Positions 36,037 through 44,955 of a DNA stretch of 64,000 bases are shown here, piece by piece; the first letter of the stretch is position 1; each line of letters opens with the position of its first letter. Under the pieces are notes generated by a model. It was not told where the DNA came from, ran no database searches, and saw only the letters and a list, made by a program, of their open reading frames with translations. Location: the NCBI GenBank assembly GCA_045130475.1, contig JBGUPU010000040.1:1-64000 (forward strand). The letters run 5' to 3'. This DNA comes from CAG-791 sp045130475 (GTDB lineage: Bacteria; Bacillota; Clostridia; Lachnospirales; Lachnospiraceae). A program made the translations under genes and the position numbers.

Positions 36037-36720
36037 ATGGCAGCGATCAGCGGCGACTGGCTGGAAGCTCTCCGGCCGGAATTTTCAAAGCCTTATTATA
36101 AAGATCTGTTTACCTTCGTGCAGGAGGAGTACAGGAACTATACGGTATATCCGCCTGCGCAGGACCTTTTCAATGCCCTCCATGAGACGCCTCTGAATCA
36201 TGTCAGCGTTGTGATCCTGGGGCAGGATCCCTATCACGGTGAAGGCCAGGCGCACGGAATGTGCTTTTCTGTCCGTCCGGGCTGTCCCGCACCGCCGTCC
36301 CTGATCAATATCTACAAGGAACTCCACGATGACATGGGATGCTATGTCCCGGATAACGGCTACCTTGTCAAATGGGCCCGCCAGGGCGTGCTCCTTCTGA
36401 ACACCGTCCTGACCGTCCGCGCACACCAGGCAAATTCCCACCGGGGACACGGCTGGGAACAGTTCACGGATGCCATCCTGCAGGCTGTGGATGCCCAGAA
36501 TCGTCCGATCGTCTACATGCTCTGGGGGACACCTGCTCAAACGAAAGCGGCTATGCTGCACAATTCGCGCCACCTGATCCTGAAAGCTCCGCATCCCAGC
36601 CCCTTATCTGCTTACCGTGGATTTTTCGGCTGCAGGCATTTCAGCAAATGCAACGCCTTTTTGGAGAGGAACGGAGCCAGACCGATCGACTGGCAGATAG
36701 AGAATTTAGGTCAGAACTGA
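36037..36720 (+). CDS. ung: Uracil-DNA glycosylase, family 1
   Basis: The water-activating loop GQDPYHG (Asp64, His67) and the C-terminal HPSPLSAYRGFFG loop are intact. A 227-residue protein of normal length, it removes uracil from DNA in base excision repair. The start has aaagga upstream. A strong terminator follows. Confidence 0.97.
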   Translation: MAAISGDWLEALRPEFSKPYYKDLFTFVQEEYRNYTVYPPAQDLFNALHETPLNHVSVVILGQDPYHGEGQAHGMCFSVRPGCPAPPSLINIYKELHDDMGCYVPDNGYLVKWARQGVLLLNTVLTVRAHQANSHRGHGWEQFTDAILQAVDAQNRPIVYMLWGTPAQTKAAMLHNSRHLILKAPHPSPLSAYRGFFGCRHFSKCNAFLERNGARPIDWQIENLGQN

Positions 36721-36734
36721 AATTCGAAAATGAT

Positions 36735-36785
36735 AAAACTGAGCCGCCCGGAGTAACAGGCCCCTGGCAGCTCAGTTTTTCTTCC
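36735..36785 (+). terminator. Terminator after ung
   Basis: The stem aaaactgagc / gctcagtttt encloses a G/C-rich loop and is followed by tcttcc. Confidence 0.8.
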
Positions 36786-36923
36786 CGGGCTTTTTTTGTT
36801 TTCAGAGAGAAATTGATTGACGAAATTCGTATCCGTGTATACAATATTTCAATATATTTGTTTTTATAAACAGGTGATTTTGGCCGAAAGGCCATAAAGC
36901 AATAAATAAAGCGAGGAATATCC

Positions 36924-38207
36924 ATGAAAAAAATACCTTATGTGACAAAAGAAAAGGCCGAGGAGATTGCTCAGCAGTTTCCCACCCCGTTTTATCTCTA
37001 TGACGAAAAGGGGATCCGCGACAATGCCCGGGCTGTAAAAGAAGCTTTTGCCTGGAATCCCGGATTCCGTGAATACTTTGCGGTCAAGGCGACTCCCAAT
37101 CCTTATATCATGGACATTTTCCGCGATTACGGCTTTGGTTTTGACTGCTCCTCTATGACAGAGCTGATGCTCTCCAATGCAGTTGGAGCCAAAGGGCACG
37201 AGATCATGTTCTCCTCCAACGATACTCCGGCGGAAGAGTATGCCTATGCCGCCAAGCTGGGTGCCGTCATCAATCTGGATGACATCACACACATTCCTTT
37301 CCTGGAGAAAATACTGGACGGGAAATTCCCCGAGACCATGTCCCTCCGCTATAATCCGGGCGGTGTCTTCCAGATGGCCAACGGCATCATGGACAACCCG
37401 GGCGATTCCAAGTATGGATTTACCAAGGCCCAGCTGTTTGAGGGCTACAGGATCCTTCGCGATAAGGGCGTCAAGCACTTCGGCCTGCACGCTTTCCTTG
37501 CCTCCAATACGGTTTCCAACGAGTATTATCCGGAACTGGCCGGGCGTCTGTTCAAACTGGCAGCGGAAGCAAAAGAGGAACTCGGCATTCACTTTGCCTT
37601 CATCAACCTCTCCGGCGGCGTAGGTATCCCTTACCGCAAGAGTGAGACCCCCAATGACATCCGCGTGATCGGCGAGGGTGTCCGCGAAAAATATGAGCGC
37701 TATCTTGTGCCCGCGGGTATGGGGGATGTTGCAATCTACACGGAAATGGGCCGTTTCATGCTCGCTCCTTACGGTGCGCTGGTGACCAGGGCGATCCATT
37801 CCAAACATATCTATAAAGAATATATCGGTGTTGATGCATGTGCTGCAAACCTCATGCGTCCCGCCATGTACGGCGCTTACCACCATATCACGGTTCTCGG
37901 TAAAGAGGATGCCATCTGCGACCACACCTATGACGTCGTCGGATCCCTTTGCGAAAACAATGATAAATTTGCTGTTGACCGTGAGCTCCCCCAGATCGAC
38001 CGGGGCGACCTGCTCTTCATCCACGATGCCGGCGCCCATGGTTTTGCCATGGGCTACAACTACAACGGCCGTCTGTGGAGCGCCGAGCTTCTGCTCAAGG
38101 AAGACGGTTCCGTTCAGCAGATCCGCCGCCCTCAGGAGCCGAAAGATTATTTCGCAACTTTTGATCAGACTCCTTACTATGCAAAGATGTTCCCTGAATC
38201 AAAATGA
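36924..38207 (+). CDS. lysA: Diaminopimelate decarboxylase family PLP enzyme
   Basis: A fold-type III PLP enzyme: Lys55 in YFAVKATPNP binds the cofactor, FINLSGGVGIPY matches the phosphate-binding Gly loop, and the C-terminal barrel contains DACAANLMRPAMYGAYH. It should make lysine from meso-diaminopimelate. The relation to canonical LysA is clear but not close (the active-site GxCES-type segment is not obvious), so a related decarboxylase such as carboxynorspermidine or an arginine-type enzyme is a lesser alternative. It is flanked by terminators and so forms its own unit. Confidence 0.8.
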   Translation: MKKIPYVTKEKAEEIAQQFPTPFYLYDEKGIRDNARAVKEAFAWNPGFREYFAVKATPNPYIMDIFRDYGFGFDCSSMTELMLSNAVGAKGHEIMFSSNDTPAEEYAYAAKLGAVINLDDITHIPFLEKILDGKFPETMSLRYNPGGVFQMANGIMDNPGDSKYGFTKAQLFEGYRILRDKGVKHFGLHAFLASNTVSNEYYPELAGRLFKLAAEAKEELGIHFAFINLSGGVGIPYRKSETPNDIRVIGEGVREKYERYLVPAGMGDVAIYTEMGRFMLAPYGALVTRAIHSKHIYKEYIGVDACAANLMRPAMYGAYHHITVLGKEDAICDHTYDVVGSLCENNDKFAVDRELPQIDRGDLLFIHDAGAHGFAMGYNYNGRLWSAELLLKEDGSVQQIRRPQEPKDYFATFDQTPYYAKMFPESK

Positions 38208-38259
38208 TCGTCTGCGGATAAAAAGATAATATTGATAAGATAATAATGAATCGGCCCGA

Positions 38260-38306
38260 AAGCCCGGAGGAAATTTCTGAAGAGAGCTCCTCCGGGCTTA
38301 TTTGTC
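38260..38306 (+). terminator. Terminator after lysA
   Basis: The perfect 12-bp stem aagcccggagga / tcctccgggctt is followed by atttgtctgtt. Confidence 0.8.
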
Positions 38307-38430
38307 TGTTAATCAAAATTCTGTTACTATATTCAGTGGCAGAATCTGATGATAAAGAAGAGCTTTCTGTCTGCAGTATATTTTTTGCCTGAATACATTT
38401 TGAATAAAAAAAGAGAAAAGAGGAAAGAAG

Positions 38431-39204
38431 ATGGGGAAAAAGTATTTCTTTTTTGATATTGACGGAACACTCACGGACCGTGCAACGGGCCTGATCGTTC
38501 CTTCAGCACTGGATGCTCTGGAAAAGCTGAGAAATGCGGGGCACTTTGTTGCTATCAATACAGGCCGGGCCCATTACAAGGCCAGGAAATTTTTTGATCA
38601 GTATGGATTTGATAACATGGTGTGCAATGGCGGAATGGGCATCGTCATCAACAGGGAACTGGTGGAAAACAGGTCTCTGGACTTTGAAAAAGCCCTCTGG
38701 GTCTTTCATTACTGTGCAGACCACGGCATCGGCGTGCTGGCCGCCTGTGATGATTCCCAGAAGGTGTATGCCAGGGACTTCACTTTCTATGATCAGGTAG
38801 GGCCTCGCCGGGAACCCACCACCTATATCATTGACAAGGATTTTGACCCTGCTGATTTCGGGGTCATCTACAAACTCTATACTGCCACGACAGAAGAGGC
38901 GCGCAAAAAGCTGCCCTTCCCGGAGGAACTGGGATATGTAAACTTTGAGCCGGACTATACCATAGTGCAGCACGACGACAAGCGGGCCGGAATCTACCGC
39001 ATGCTGGAGCTCAAGGGCGGCACCCCGCAGGATGTGGTCGTTTTCGGCGATGACACCAATGATGAAGATATGTTTGCGCCTGAGTTCTATAAGATTGCCG
39101 TCGGTAACGGACATCCGGACCTTAAAGCCATGGCTGATGAAGTAGCGCCTGCCAATATCGACGACGGCATCTATAAAGTCTGTCAGGCGCACGGCTGGTT
39201 TTAG
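38431..39204 (+). CDS. HAD-superfamily phosphatase, Cof type
   Basis: HAD motif I FFDIDGTLTD is at the N-terminus and motif III/IV appears as FGDDTNDEDMF near residue 210. A C2B-type cap lies between. Cof-like enzymes dephosphorylate sugar phosphates or cofactors such as FMN and PLP; the substrate cannot be chosen. At 257 residues the length is typical. The ribosome binding site (ggaaag) lies just upstream. It is the first gene after the lysA terminator. Confidence 0.88.
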   Translation: MGKKYFFFDIDGTLTDRATGLIVPSALDALEKLRNAGHFVAINTGRAHYKARKFFDQYGFDNMVCNGGMGIVINRELVENRSLDFEKALWVFHYCADHGIGVLAACDDSQKVYARDFTFYDQVGPRREPTTYIIDKDFDPADFGVIYKLYTATTEEARKKLPFPEELGYVNFEPDYTIVQHDDKRAGIYRMLELKGGTPQDVVVFGDDTNDEDMFAPEFYKIAVGNGHPDLKAMADEVAPANIDDGIYKVCQAHGWF

Positions 39205-39293
39205 TCTGCCCGGCACGCAATTCTTTACTTCACGATGATCTGACAGCCGGTACGGTTCGAGCTGTTAACGGATGTGAACACAGGGGAAACAGA

Positions 39294-42200
39294 ATGTTAT
39301 TTGTAAAAAAATGGATGGCAGCTGCGCTGACTGCCGCAATGCTGGCGGCAAACCTCACAGTGCCTGCAGCTTCTATGATTGTTATGGCTGCCGAAAACCT
39401 GGAGCAGGATGCGCCCTTTACAGAAAATAGCGAAAGCGAATCCGATAAAGCTGATTCTGCCCTTACACCTTCTTCAGACCATGAGGCGGAATCAGCGCAG
39501 GATCTGATGCAGGAAGAGTCAGAAGACGCCTTGCAGGAAAGTTCCGCGGAGGAGGCAGAGACGGCTGTACAAGAGTGGAATGAGGAAGCAGAGACTGCTG
39601 CGCAGGAAGGTGCTGCTGAGAGTACGGAGACTGCTGTACAAGACAGGGACTCTGCAGAGGCCGCCGGACAGGAAGAGACTGCGGGGGAGGAAGAGACTGC
39701 AGCACAGGACGAGGCCCCGGAAGAGGCAGAGGCTGCCGGGCAGATAGGTACGGACGGTAACAGTGAGCTTCCTGTGATCACAGAAGAGCCTGATGAAGAA
39801 ATAGTGATCCCCGCAGAAGACTGCGGTCCTGATACGGACAATGATGCTGTTTTTGCCGGCTATGTAAACCGGGAACTTGAGCTTGAGGAAAGCCTTCAGT
39901 TTGACACAAAAGAGGTAGAAGAAAGTACCCGGAGGATGGAGAAAGCCTTTGCTTCCACTCGTCTTACTGGCTATAACCGCACTATCTATGCGATCCTCCT
40001 CAAAGAAATCAAGAGGGTCGCAGCCGGAGAGCGCTCCAATACTGTATTCACGGTATCTTTAGAGGATCTCGGACTCAAAGACCGATATTGGACAGCCGCC
40101 GAACTAGGCGTCGATGCGATCGTACAGGACGGCCGCATTACCGATGAGTCGATGCAGAAACTGAATGAGAAATTGAATATCAGTTTTACACAGATCAACC
40201 GGTCTCTTCTTGCCGACTGTCCCTATGACCTGTACTGGTATGACAAAACGATCGGAACGCCCTCCAGCGGGTTCGGCTATCAGGCGGGCTATGTAGGGGA
40301 AGAATATGTTCTCTCTTTCAGTTCCAAGTATGACTATACTTTTTCATTCCCGGTTGAGGCGGAATATTCCGTGAGCGGCCAGACTGATACTTATGAAGTT
40401 GACAGCAGTATCGGGAGTGCAGTGCAGAAGGCACACCGGACCGCTCAGTCTATTGTCGATCAGAATTCTTCCGAAACGGATTTTGAAAAGCTGAAGAACT
40501 ATAAGAATGCCATCTGTGATCTTGTGTCCTACAACTATGAGGCGGCAGGAAAAGACTATTCCGGCTCCTATGGCAATCCCTGGCAGCTGATCTGGGTCTT
40601 TGACGAAGATCCCGACACCAAAGTCGTATGTGAGGGCTATTCCAAGAGCTTCCAGTATCTCTGCGATCTGAGCTCCTGGACTGACCTTTTCCAGGAGTGC
40701 ATTTCCGTGTCGGGCCTGATGACAGGAGGCACCGGTTCCGGCGGACATATGTGGAATATCGTCATGCTGCGGGACGGGAAAAATTATCTTGTGGATGTCA
40801 CCAACTGTGATGACGGAACGATCGGAGACGGTAATGACCGCGGCGATCTATTCCTTGTCGGAACTGGCATTGATTCAGGATCCGGCGTATATGCACAGGG
40901 CAATCCGGATGACGGCTACAGTTTTCCGGGCCTCAATAACCTGACTTATATCTATTTTGACGATACAAGGAACAGATTCGGCGATGAAGTATTGACGCTT
41001 TCTTCCGGAAGAGTGAATGAGAGCACTGCAGGCAGCGGTGAATATTCCGGTGATCATACACATATCTATGCACCTGTTGAAGAAAAAGAATCCACCTGCA
41101 TCACGGCAGGCCACAGTGCCTGCGGCCAGTGTTCTGTCTGCGGAGAATACGATGCTCATTTCCTGTCCTACCCTCTGAAAGATCATACGCCGGGTGTCTG
41201 GTCTGTTTCAGTGGAACCGACTATTGAGGCAGAGGGTGCGGAGACAACAAAATGCACGGTGTGCGGAGCAATCCTGACCCGTCCTCTTGAAAAGCTTAAG
41301 GACTTCAGAGATGCAGCTGTAACGGGAATCATCAGCAAAACATTCAATGGTTCTCAGCAGACGCAGACACCTGTGGTAACCTGCGGCTCCGCCGCGCTCA
41401 AAGAGGGGGAAGATTATGCAGTTGCCTACAGCAATAACATCAATGCCGGTTCCAACACGGCAATTATGCTGCTGACAGGAATCGGTAAGTACCGGGGAAG
41501 TGTAAAAAAGACATTTTCAATAAACAAGGCGGTCCAGGACTTTACTGTCAAGGCAGCGGCTTCCGTGATCGACGAAGGTAAAACCACAACGGTGAGCGCT
41601 TCCGGTGCCAGGGAGACCTCCGTGTATACCTTTACCTCCTCCAATACCTCGATTGCGGCGGTTTCGGCCAACGGGACCGTGACCGGCAAAGCGGCAGGTA
41701 ACGTCACGATCACGGTAAGGACCGCGGCAACTGCAGACTATAATGCGGGCGTAAAAACGGTACAGATCACTGTCAAAAAGGTGTTGAAAAAGCCCGGCAG
41801 CTGCCGCTTCGTGAAATGGAACAATACAAAGTACACAGGCTGCAGGGTGGCATGGAACAAGGTCACAGGCGCACAGGGATATGAGACCCGGCTGACCTGG
41901 ACAGACGGATCCCATGCAAGCGTCACCGCAGCGGCATCCAACAGACTGTATCGTGACTGTAAAGTCCCCTCCAACCGCGTCACCCAGATGAAGGTCAGGG
42001 CATATTATTTTTTCAGAGGCGTAAAACAATACAGTCCCTGGTCGGATGCTGCGCTCATAGTCCCTTCTCCGGCAAAGGTCTCCTGCAAAAATGTGAGTAA
42101 GGGAAGCAGCAGGAAGATGAAGATCACCTGGAATGCCATCTACGGAAGCCAGGGGTACAGTGTTTTCGTCACTGCGAATCCAAAGGGGAAATGGTACAGG

Positions 42201-42383
42201 ATCCTGAACGCACCTGCAAAAGCAGGTAAGAACAGTGCGGTCATCACCAGATGCAACGGGAAACTGAAGAAGAAAACCAGGTATTATGTGCGCGTTGTTA
42301 CCAGGAGGAAGCGCAGCGGAGCCTTCATTGCGGTACCTGTTCCCGCAAGGAATACCTATGCGGGATCCTTTGTGATCAAATGA
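39294..42383 (+). CDS. Secreted transglutaminase-like protein with Ig-like and fibronectin-like repeats
   Basis: A signal peptide (residues 1-31) is followed by an acidic Glu/Ala-rich region (about 32-185). A transglutaminase-like domain follows, with the plausible triad Cys446 (VVCEGYSKSF), His485 (GGHMWNIV) and Asp501 (LVDVTNC). Then come Cys-pair modules (CGQCSVCG, CTVCGAIL), a bacterial Ig-like domain (SSNTSIAAVSANGTVTGKAAG) and two fibronectin-III-like repeats ending basic. There is no LPXTG motif or C-terminal TM, so it is probably secreted or bound to the wall by its basic end. The family includes cross-linkers and peptidases; activity here is untested. Confidence 0.78.
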   Translation: MLFVKKWMAAALTAAMLAANLTVPAASMIVMAAENLEQDAPFTENSESESDKADSALTPSSDHEAESAQDLMQEESEDALQESSAEEAETAVQEWNEEAETAAQEGAAESTETAVQDRDSAEAAGQEETAGEEETAAQDEAPEEAEAAGQIGTDGNSELPVITEEPDEEIVIPAEDCGPDTDNDAVFAGYVNRELELEESLQFDTKEVEESTRRMEKAFASTRLTGYNRTIYAILLKEIKRVAAGERSNTVFTVSLEDLGLKDRYWTAAELGVDAIVQDGRITDESMQKLNEKLNISFTQINRSLLADCPYDLYWYDKTIGTPSSGFGYQAGYVGEEYVLSFSSKYDYTFSFPVEAEYSVSGQTDTYEVDSSIGSAVQKAHRTAQSIVDQNSSETDFEKLKNYKNAICDLVSYNYEAAGKDYSGSYGNPWQLIWVFDEDPDTKVVCEGYSKSFQYLCDLSSWTDLFQECISVSGLMTGGTGSGGHMWNIVMLRDGKNYLVDVTNCDDGTIGDGNDRGDLFLVGTGIDSGSGVYAQGNPDDGYSFPGLNNLTYIYFDDTRNRFGDEVLTLSSGRVNESTAGSGEYSGDHTHIYAPVEEKESTCITAGHSACGQCSVCGEYDAHFLSYPLKDHTPGVWSVSVEPTIEAEGAETTKCTVCGAILTRPLEKLKDFRDAAVTGIISKTFNGSQQTQTPVVTCGSAALKEGEDYAVAYSNNINAGSNTAIMLLTGIGKYRGSVKKTFSINKAVQDFTVKAAASVIDEGKTTTVSASGARETSVYTFTSSNTSIAAVSANGTVTGKAAGNVTITVRTAATADYNAGVKTVQITVKKVLKKPGSCRFVKWNNTKYTGCRVAWNKVTGAQGYETRLTWTDGSHASVTAAASNRLYRDCKVPSNRVTQMKVRAYYFFRGVKQYSPWSDAALIVPSPAKVSCKNVSKGSSRKMKITWNAIYGSQGYSVFVTANPKGKWYRILNAPAKAGKNSAVITRCNGKLKKKTRYYVRVVTRRKRSGAFIAVPVPARNTYAGSFVIK

Positions 42384-42475
42384 CGGCAGTGAAGATTCCT
42401 GGACCGGTACTGCATATGTGCATGGATGTTTGTACGCATATGTGAACGGGAAAAACAAGAGAAGGGACTTGATAC

Positions 42476-43069
42476 ATGAGTGAAAACGAACGTCTGGCAA
42501 AACAGCTTTCTTTTGCCCTGGAGATCGACAAAGAAAAAAATATCTTCCGGCAGACACATCTTTCGGGAGGCGGCAGGAACGAAAATGATGCCGAGCATGC
42601 CTGGCATATGGCGATCATGGCATGGCTGCTGAAGGAGTATGCCAACGAAAAGGTGGACATCGGACGTGTAATTCTCATGTGCCTCATCCATGATATTGTC
42701 GAGATCGATGCGGGAGACACCTATGCATACGATGAGGAAGGACTGGCGACCCAGAAGGAAAGGGAAAACGCTGCCAAGGAACGTATTTTTTCCCTCCTTC
42801 CCGATGATCAGAAGAAAGAACTGATCGCTCTGTTTGATGAATTTGAAGAGTGTAAGACGGCGGAATCCAAATACGCTCATGCCATGGATAACCTCCAGCC
42901 CCTGCTCCTGAATGATTCAAACGATGGAGCAGACTGGCTTGAGCACAATGTATGCTCCGGTCAGATATACGGCCGTCAGGGAAAAACCGTCATGGGTTCC
43001 AGGATCCTTTATGATTACATTGATAAAATCATTCAGAAACATATAGAGCTGGGACATATCCGTCCATGA
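42476..43069 (+). CDS. HD-domain hydrolase (YfbR-like nucleotidase family)
   Basis: The HD signature is complete: an early His (AEHAWHMAIMAWLL), then LIHDIVEIDAGDTYAYD, and a distal Asp. Proteins of this size and pattern are 5'-deoxynucleotidases or related phosphohydrolases. The 197-residue length fits. It lies 63 bases before mazG, another nucleotide-pool enzyme, which supports a role in nucleotide clean-up. Confidence 0.85.
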   Translation: MSENERLAKQLSFALEIDKEKNIFRQTHLSGGGRNENDAEHAWHMAIMAWLLKEYANEKVDIGRVILMCLIHDIVEIDAGDTYAYDEEGLATQKERENAAKERIFSLLPDDQKKELIALFDEFEECKTAESKYAHAMDNLQPLLLNDSNDGADWLEHNVCSGQIYGRQGKTVMGSRILYDYIDKIIQKHIELGHIRP

Positions 43070-43132
43070 TCCGGCACACCGGTTCCTGAACGGGTATTCG
43101 AACTGAAAACTGAAAAGCGGAAGGCATATCAC

Positions 43133-43765
43133 ATGGATCAAAATAAAAAGCATGACAAAACCGGCAGAGCGATGGAGGAGTTTCTGCAGACCGTTGCCAG
43201 GCTCCGCTCCCCGGACGGCTGTCCCTGGGACCGTGCCCAGACACATGAGTCTCTCAAAGCCGCCTGTGTGGAAGAGTCGGCAGAGGTTGTCTGCGGGATC
43301 AATATACTCTCTGAGACCGGAAGGCCGCAGAGCCTGAAAGAGGAGCTGGGAGATCTGCTGCTCCAGGTCGTCATGCATGCGCAGATTGCAGAGGAGGAAG
43401 GGCTCTTTACAATGGAGGATGTCATCCGCGGCATCAATGAAAAGATGATCCGGCGTCACCCTCATGTATTCGGAGAAGAAAGCTTCAAATATCTTCCTGC
43501 AGAATATCTGGAATCGCTTAAAAAGCCTCCAGAAGCCTCTGAAAGCCTTCAGAATCTTCAGAATGCAGATGCTTGCAAAGGCCGGGCGGAACGCCTCTCA
43601 GAGCCTCAGAGGAGCTATGAAGGCGTTTTGATCGACTGGAAACAGATCAAGTCCTATGAAAAAAGCGGCCGTGAATGGGAGGAAGAGTATCTCTTCAAGG
43701 CTTTTAATGAGGCAGAAGAGCTGATTTCCGTCGCCAGGAAACGGAAATTGGAAAAGAAAACCTGA
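43133..43765 (+). CDS. mazG: Nucleoside triphosphate pyrophosphohydrolase MazG
   Basis: The MazG fold is seen in CPWDRAQTHESLKAACVEES and KEELGDLLLQVVMHAQIAEE, which supply the Glu/Asp metal ligands. Full-length MazG has two such domains; here the second is short (about 50 residues). The linker near residues 125-165 is an Asn/Gln/Ser-rich insertion (ESLQNLQNADACKGR). The enzyme hydrolyses NTPs to NMP and pyrophosphate. The start has ggaagg upstream. Confidence 0.9.
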   Translation: MDQNKKHDKTGRAMEEFLQTVARLRSPDGCPWDRAQTHESLKAACVEESAEVVCGINILSETGRPQSLKEELGDLLLQVVMHAQIAEEEGLFTMEDVIRGINEKMIRRHPHVFGEESFKYLPAEYLESLKKPPEASESLQNLQNADACKGRAERLSEPQRSYEGVLIDWKQIKSYEKSGREWEEEYLFKAFNEAEELISVARKRKLEKKT

Positions 43766-43837
43766 CAAAAAGAGATATCCTGGCAGGAATAGATATTGAC
43801 ACTATGGACAGTACAGGAAGAAGGGCAGCAGGAAGTT

Positions 43838-44533
43838 ATGACAGTCTTTCCATTTATGCAGAAAATTGACGGAAAATGTTTTCTTGTCATCGGCGCCGGC
43901 GCTGTCGCCCGCCGCAAGATCAGACTTCTTTTGCAGTTCACAGATCACATAGTGGTCATCACGCATTCATCCGGAAAGCTTCCTGAAAAGCAGGAAACGG
44001 AAATCCGGGACGAGCTAGCCTCTTTTTCGGAACGTGGAGTAAAGGTTTGCTGCAGAAAGTTCGCGCAGGAGGATCTGAAGGAAGCGGACTATTGCATTGC
44101 GTCATCGGATGACAGCGAACTGAACCGTCGGATTGCCTCGCTTTGTCATGCGGCAGGCGTTCCGGTGAATGTACCTGACAATCCTGAAGACTGTACTTTT
44201 TTTATGCCATCTGTTATTAAAAAGGGTCCTTTGGTCATTGCTGTATCCACCCAGGGTACCAGTCCTGCAATGTCTTCGGAGGTCCGCCAAAGGATTGAGG
44301 ACATCCTTCCGCCTGATACAGAAGAGATCCTGGAAAGGATGGCGGAACTCCGCACTTGGGTCCCTCAATGTGTTGTTTCTTCAAAGGAAAGAGGAATGCT
44401 CTATAGAGACCTTCTTACCTCGCTCCTTGATGGCAGACTGGAAGCCGCTGAAGAAAATGTGCGAGCAGCCGCACTGGCATGGATCAAGGCAAATCACGGA
44501 GGGAAGATTATATATGATGTTGAGGTCAAATGA
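43838..44533 (+). CDS. Precorrin-2 dehydrogenase / sirohydrochlorin ferrochelatase (CysG N-terminal / Met8 type)
   Basis: A Rossmann NAD-binding motif near the start (CFLVIGAGAVARRKIRLLL) and NVPDNPEDCTFFMPSVIKKG are the hallmarks of the sirohaem synthase N-terminal domain. A helical dimerisation part follows. It oxidises precorrin-2 and may insert iron to make sirohaem. The methyltransferase domain and other tetrapyrrole genes are not in the window. The start ATG at 43838 is the most conserved-looking, but its ribosome binding site is weak. Confidence 0.85.
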   Translation: MTVFPFMQKIDGKCFLVIGAGAVARRKIRLLLQFTDHIVVITHSSGKLPEKQETEIRDELASFSERGVKVCCRKFAQEDLKEADYCIASSDDSELNRRIASLCHAAGVPVNVPDNPEDCTFFMPSVIKKGPLVIAVSTQGTSPAMSSEVRQRIEDILPPDTEEILERMAELRTWVPQCVVSSKERGMLYRDLLTSLLDGRLEAAEENVRAAALAWIKANHGGKIIYDVEVK

Positions 44534-44955
44534 TGGTTAAGGGAACACCGTCTTTTCAAGCTTCACAAATACCTGTAGAAGAATATTGCGATGACTTGTT
44601 TGGTCTATATGATCAAATCGGTCAATAAAAATATCTGTCATAAACGGCATATCGTAAATTTCGACAATCGAATCAGTCAATCAAAATTCTGTTGACCACA
44701 TAGAATATCCGCTTCTTTCCACTGGTTTTTAATATATACAGGAACTGGATCAGGCTGTAAATTATTAAAAAAACGTGAATAATCACATAATTGTTACATA
44801 TTTTGTTGAGTTTTTTAATATTTTTTTATATAATCTGGAAAATGGCTCAGACCATCTCTATTTAGTATGTTTTTGAGGTGACGTACATATATGTAGTTAC
44901 CATAGTAATGATTTTGATATTTTGGTCGCTGACCTTTTTTGAGAGGAGCATCTAT
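44534..44955. other. Gene-free 420 bp with promoter and leader of the lysozyme-like gene
   Basis: AT-rich. It contains a good sigma-A promoter (44806-44834) and a leader of about 115 nt. An in-frame GTG at 44878 would extend the next gene by 26 residues but has no ribosome binding site. No other gene is supported. Confidence 0.6.
44806..44834 (+). promoter_or_regulatory. Sigma-A promoter for the lysozyme-like cell-wall protein
   Basis: TTGAGT (44806-44811) and TATAAT (44829-44834) are separated by 17 bases of A/T-rich DNA. Confidence 0.75.
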
